DNA of 64,000 nucleotides from Lebetimonas natsushimae (GTDB taxonomy: Bacteria; Campylobacterota; Campylobacteria; Campylobacterales; Nautiliaceae), in contig NZ_BDME01000002.1 in assembly GCF_002335445.1 (NCBI RefSeq), positions 310,001 through 374,000 of the forward strand, written 5' to 3'. The notes under the pieces were generated by a model. It was not told the DNA's origin. It saw nothing but the letters and a program-made list of their open reading frames with translations, and did not search any database. Positions 63,783 to 64,000 of the stretch are shown in pieces (the first letter of the stretch is position 1; every line of letters starts with the position of its first letter). The position numbers and the translations under genes are program-made.

Positions 63783-64000
63783 TTATCTTGCTTTAAAATT
63801 TTCTTTTGTAATGCAAAAATCGGTAACAAAGCATTTTTCACATTTTGGATTTTTTGCAGTGCATATATATCTTCCAAATAAAACAAATGCCTGATGCAGT
63901 TCGTTTAAGTCTGTTTTAAATGCTTTGATTAAATCTTTTTCAGTTTCTTTTACCGTTTTAGCATCTGTAATTCCAAGGCGGTGGACTACTCTAAAAACAT
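63783..64000 (-). CDS. nth: Endonuclease III, 3' part only
   Basis: A minus-strand frame running off the right edge, with stop at 63783-63785. It translates to the C-terminal part of endonuclease III: RVVHRLGIT, LHQAFVLFGRYICTA, and the four iron-sulfur cysteines with the exact spacing C-x6-C-x2-C-x5-C (CTAKNPKCEKCFVTDFC). It removes oxidised pyrimidines in base excision repair. The catalytic Lys/Asp part lies mostly outside the window. Confidence 0.9.
   Translation of the reverse strand, partial: VFRVVHRLGITDAKTVKETEKDLIKAFKTDLNELHQAFVLFGRYICTAKNPKCEKCFVTDFCITKENFKAR

Overview
This window looks like chromosome from a chemolithoautotrophic member of the Campylobacterota, most likely Nautiliales (Nautilia, Caminibacter or Lebetimonas). 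That is inferred from gene content, not from a marker-gene comparison. The pointers are strongly A+T-rich DNA with lysine-rich proteins; the flhF-flhG-(small membrane protein)-fliA-fliM-fliY order also known from Helicobacter; a napAGHBFLD cluster without napC; an octahaem HAO-type cytochrome c; a fused CcsBA haem lyase; short-form HisG; and a histidine kinase with the AHQWRHPL H-box typical of this phylum. I saw no rRNA or tRNA gene, CRISPR array, prophage or insertion sequence, and no gene-free stretch above 300 bases.

Layout. 1-4.1 kb: flagellar regulation and switch genes. 4.2-9.3 kb: an Fe-S reductase subunit, lgt, a HemY-like flavoprotein, a thioredoxin/CcdA pair and two tiny monohaem cytochromes. 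9.4-17.8 kb (minus strand): napAGHBFLD followed by the octahaem cytochrome gene (haoA). 17.9-20.7 kb: an OmpR-type two-component system and a NrfH/NapC-type tetrahaem quinol dehydrogenase (haoC). 20.8-29.4 kb: a second periplasmic thioredoxin, ccsBA, then hemA, hemE, hemB, hemC, hemN. 29.4-42.8 kb: metabolic and transport genes, including a polar amino-acid ABC cluster with two binding proteins, three permeases and one ATPase, a FlaC-like short flagellin, an MlaF-like ATPase with an adaptor-like protein, dapE, and an M20 amidohydrolase with a GNAT protein. 42.9-49.1 kb: ligA followed by the N-degron set clpS-clpA-aat. 49.2-56.2 kb: a diguanylate cyclase, an S24-type repressor divergent from a Y-family polymerase, flgG/flgF under sigma-54-type promoters, and rpoD. 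56.2-64 kb: nadE, lpxK, a YfgM/BamB-like pair, a Xer recombinase, coaX, hisG, an unusual lipoprotein, a methyltransferase and the 3' end of nth.

How it fits together. The 7.5-29 kb block reads as one respiratory module. Nap reduces nitrate to nitrite. HaoA with its quinol-oxidising partner HaoC is the proposed route onward through hydroxylamine to ammonium (the 'reverse HURM' model established for Nautilia profundicola; no nrfA is visible here). CcsBA, CcdA and thioredoxins mature the c-type cytochromes, and the hem genes supply haem. The most informative new signal is a direct repeat with an 11-bp period, GCACTTT-N4-GCACTTT-like. It lies just upstream of the -10 elements of haoA, the response-regulator gene and haoC, a PhoB-like arrangement that suggests the local two-component system controls this module.

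Other leads are palindromic operators between the S24 repressor and the Y-family polymerase, and a dispersed family of degenerate intergenic repeats (GAAAATGGATAATGGAAAATG-like) that sits at gene junctions and supplies start codons, stop codons and even protein termini.
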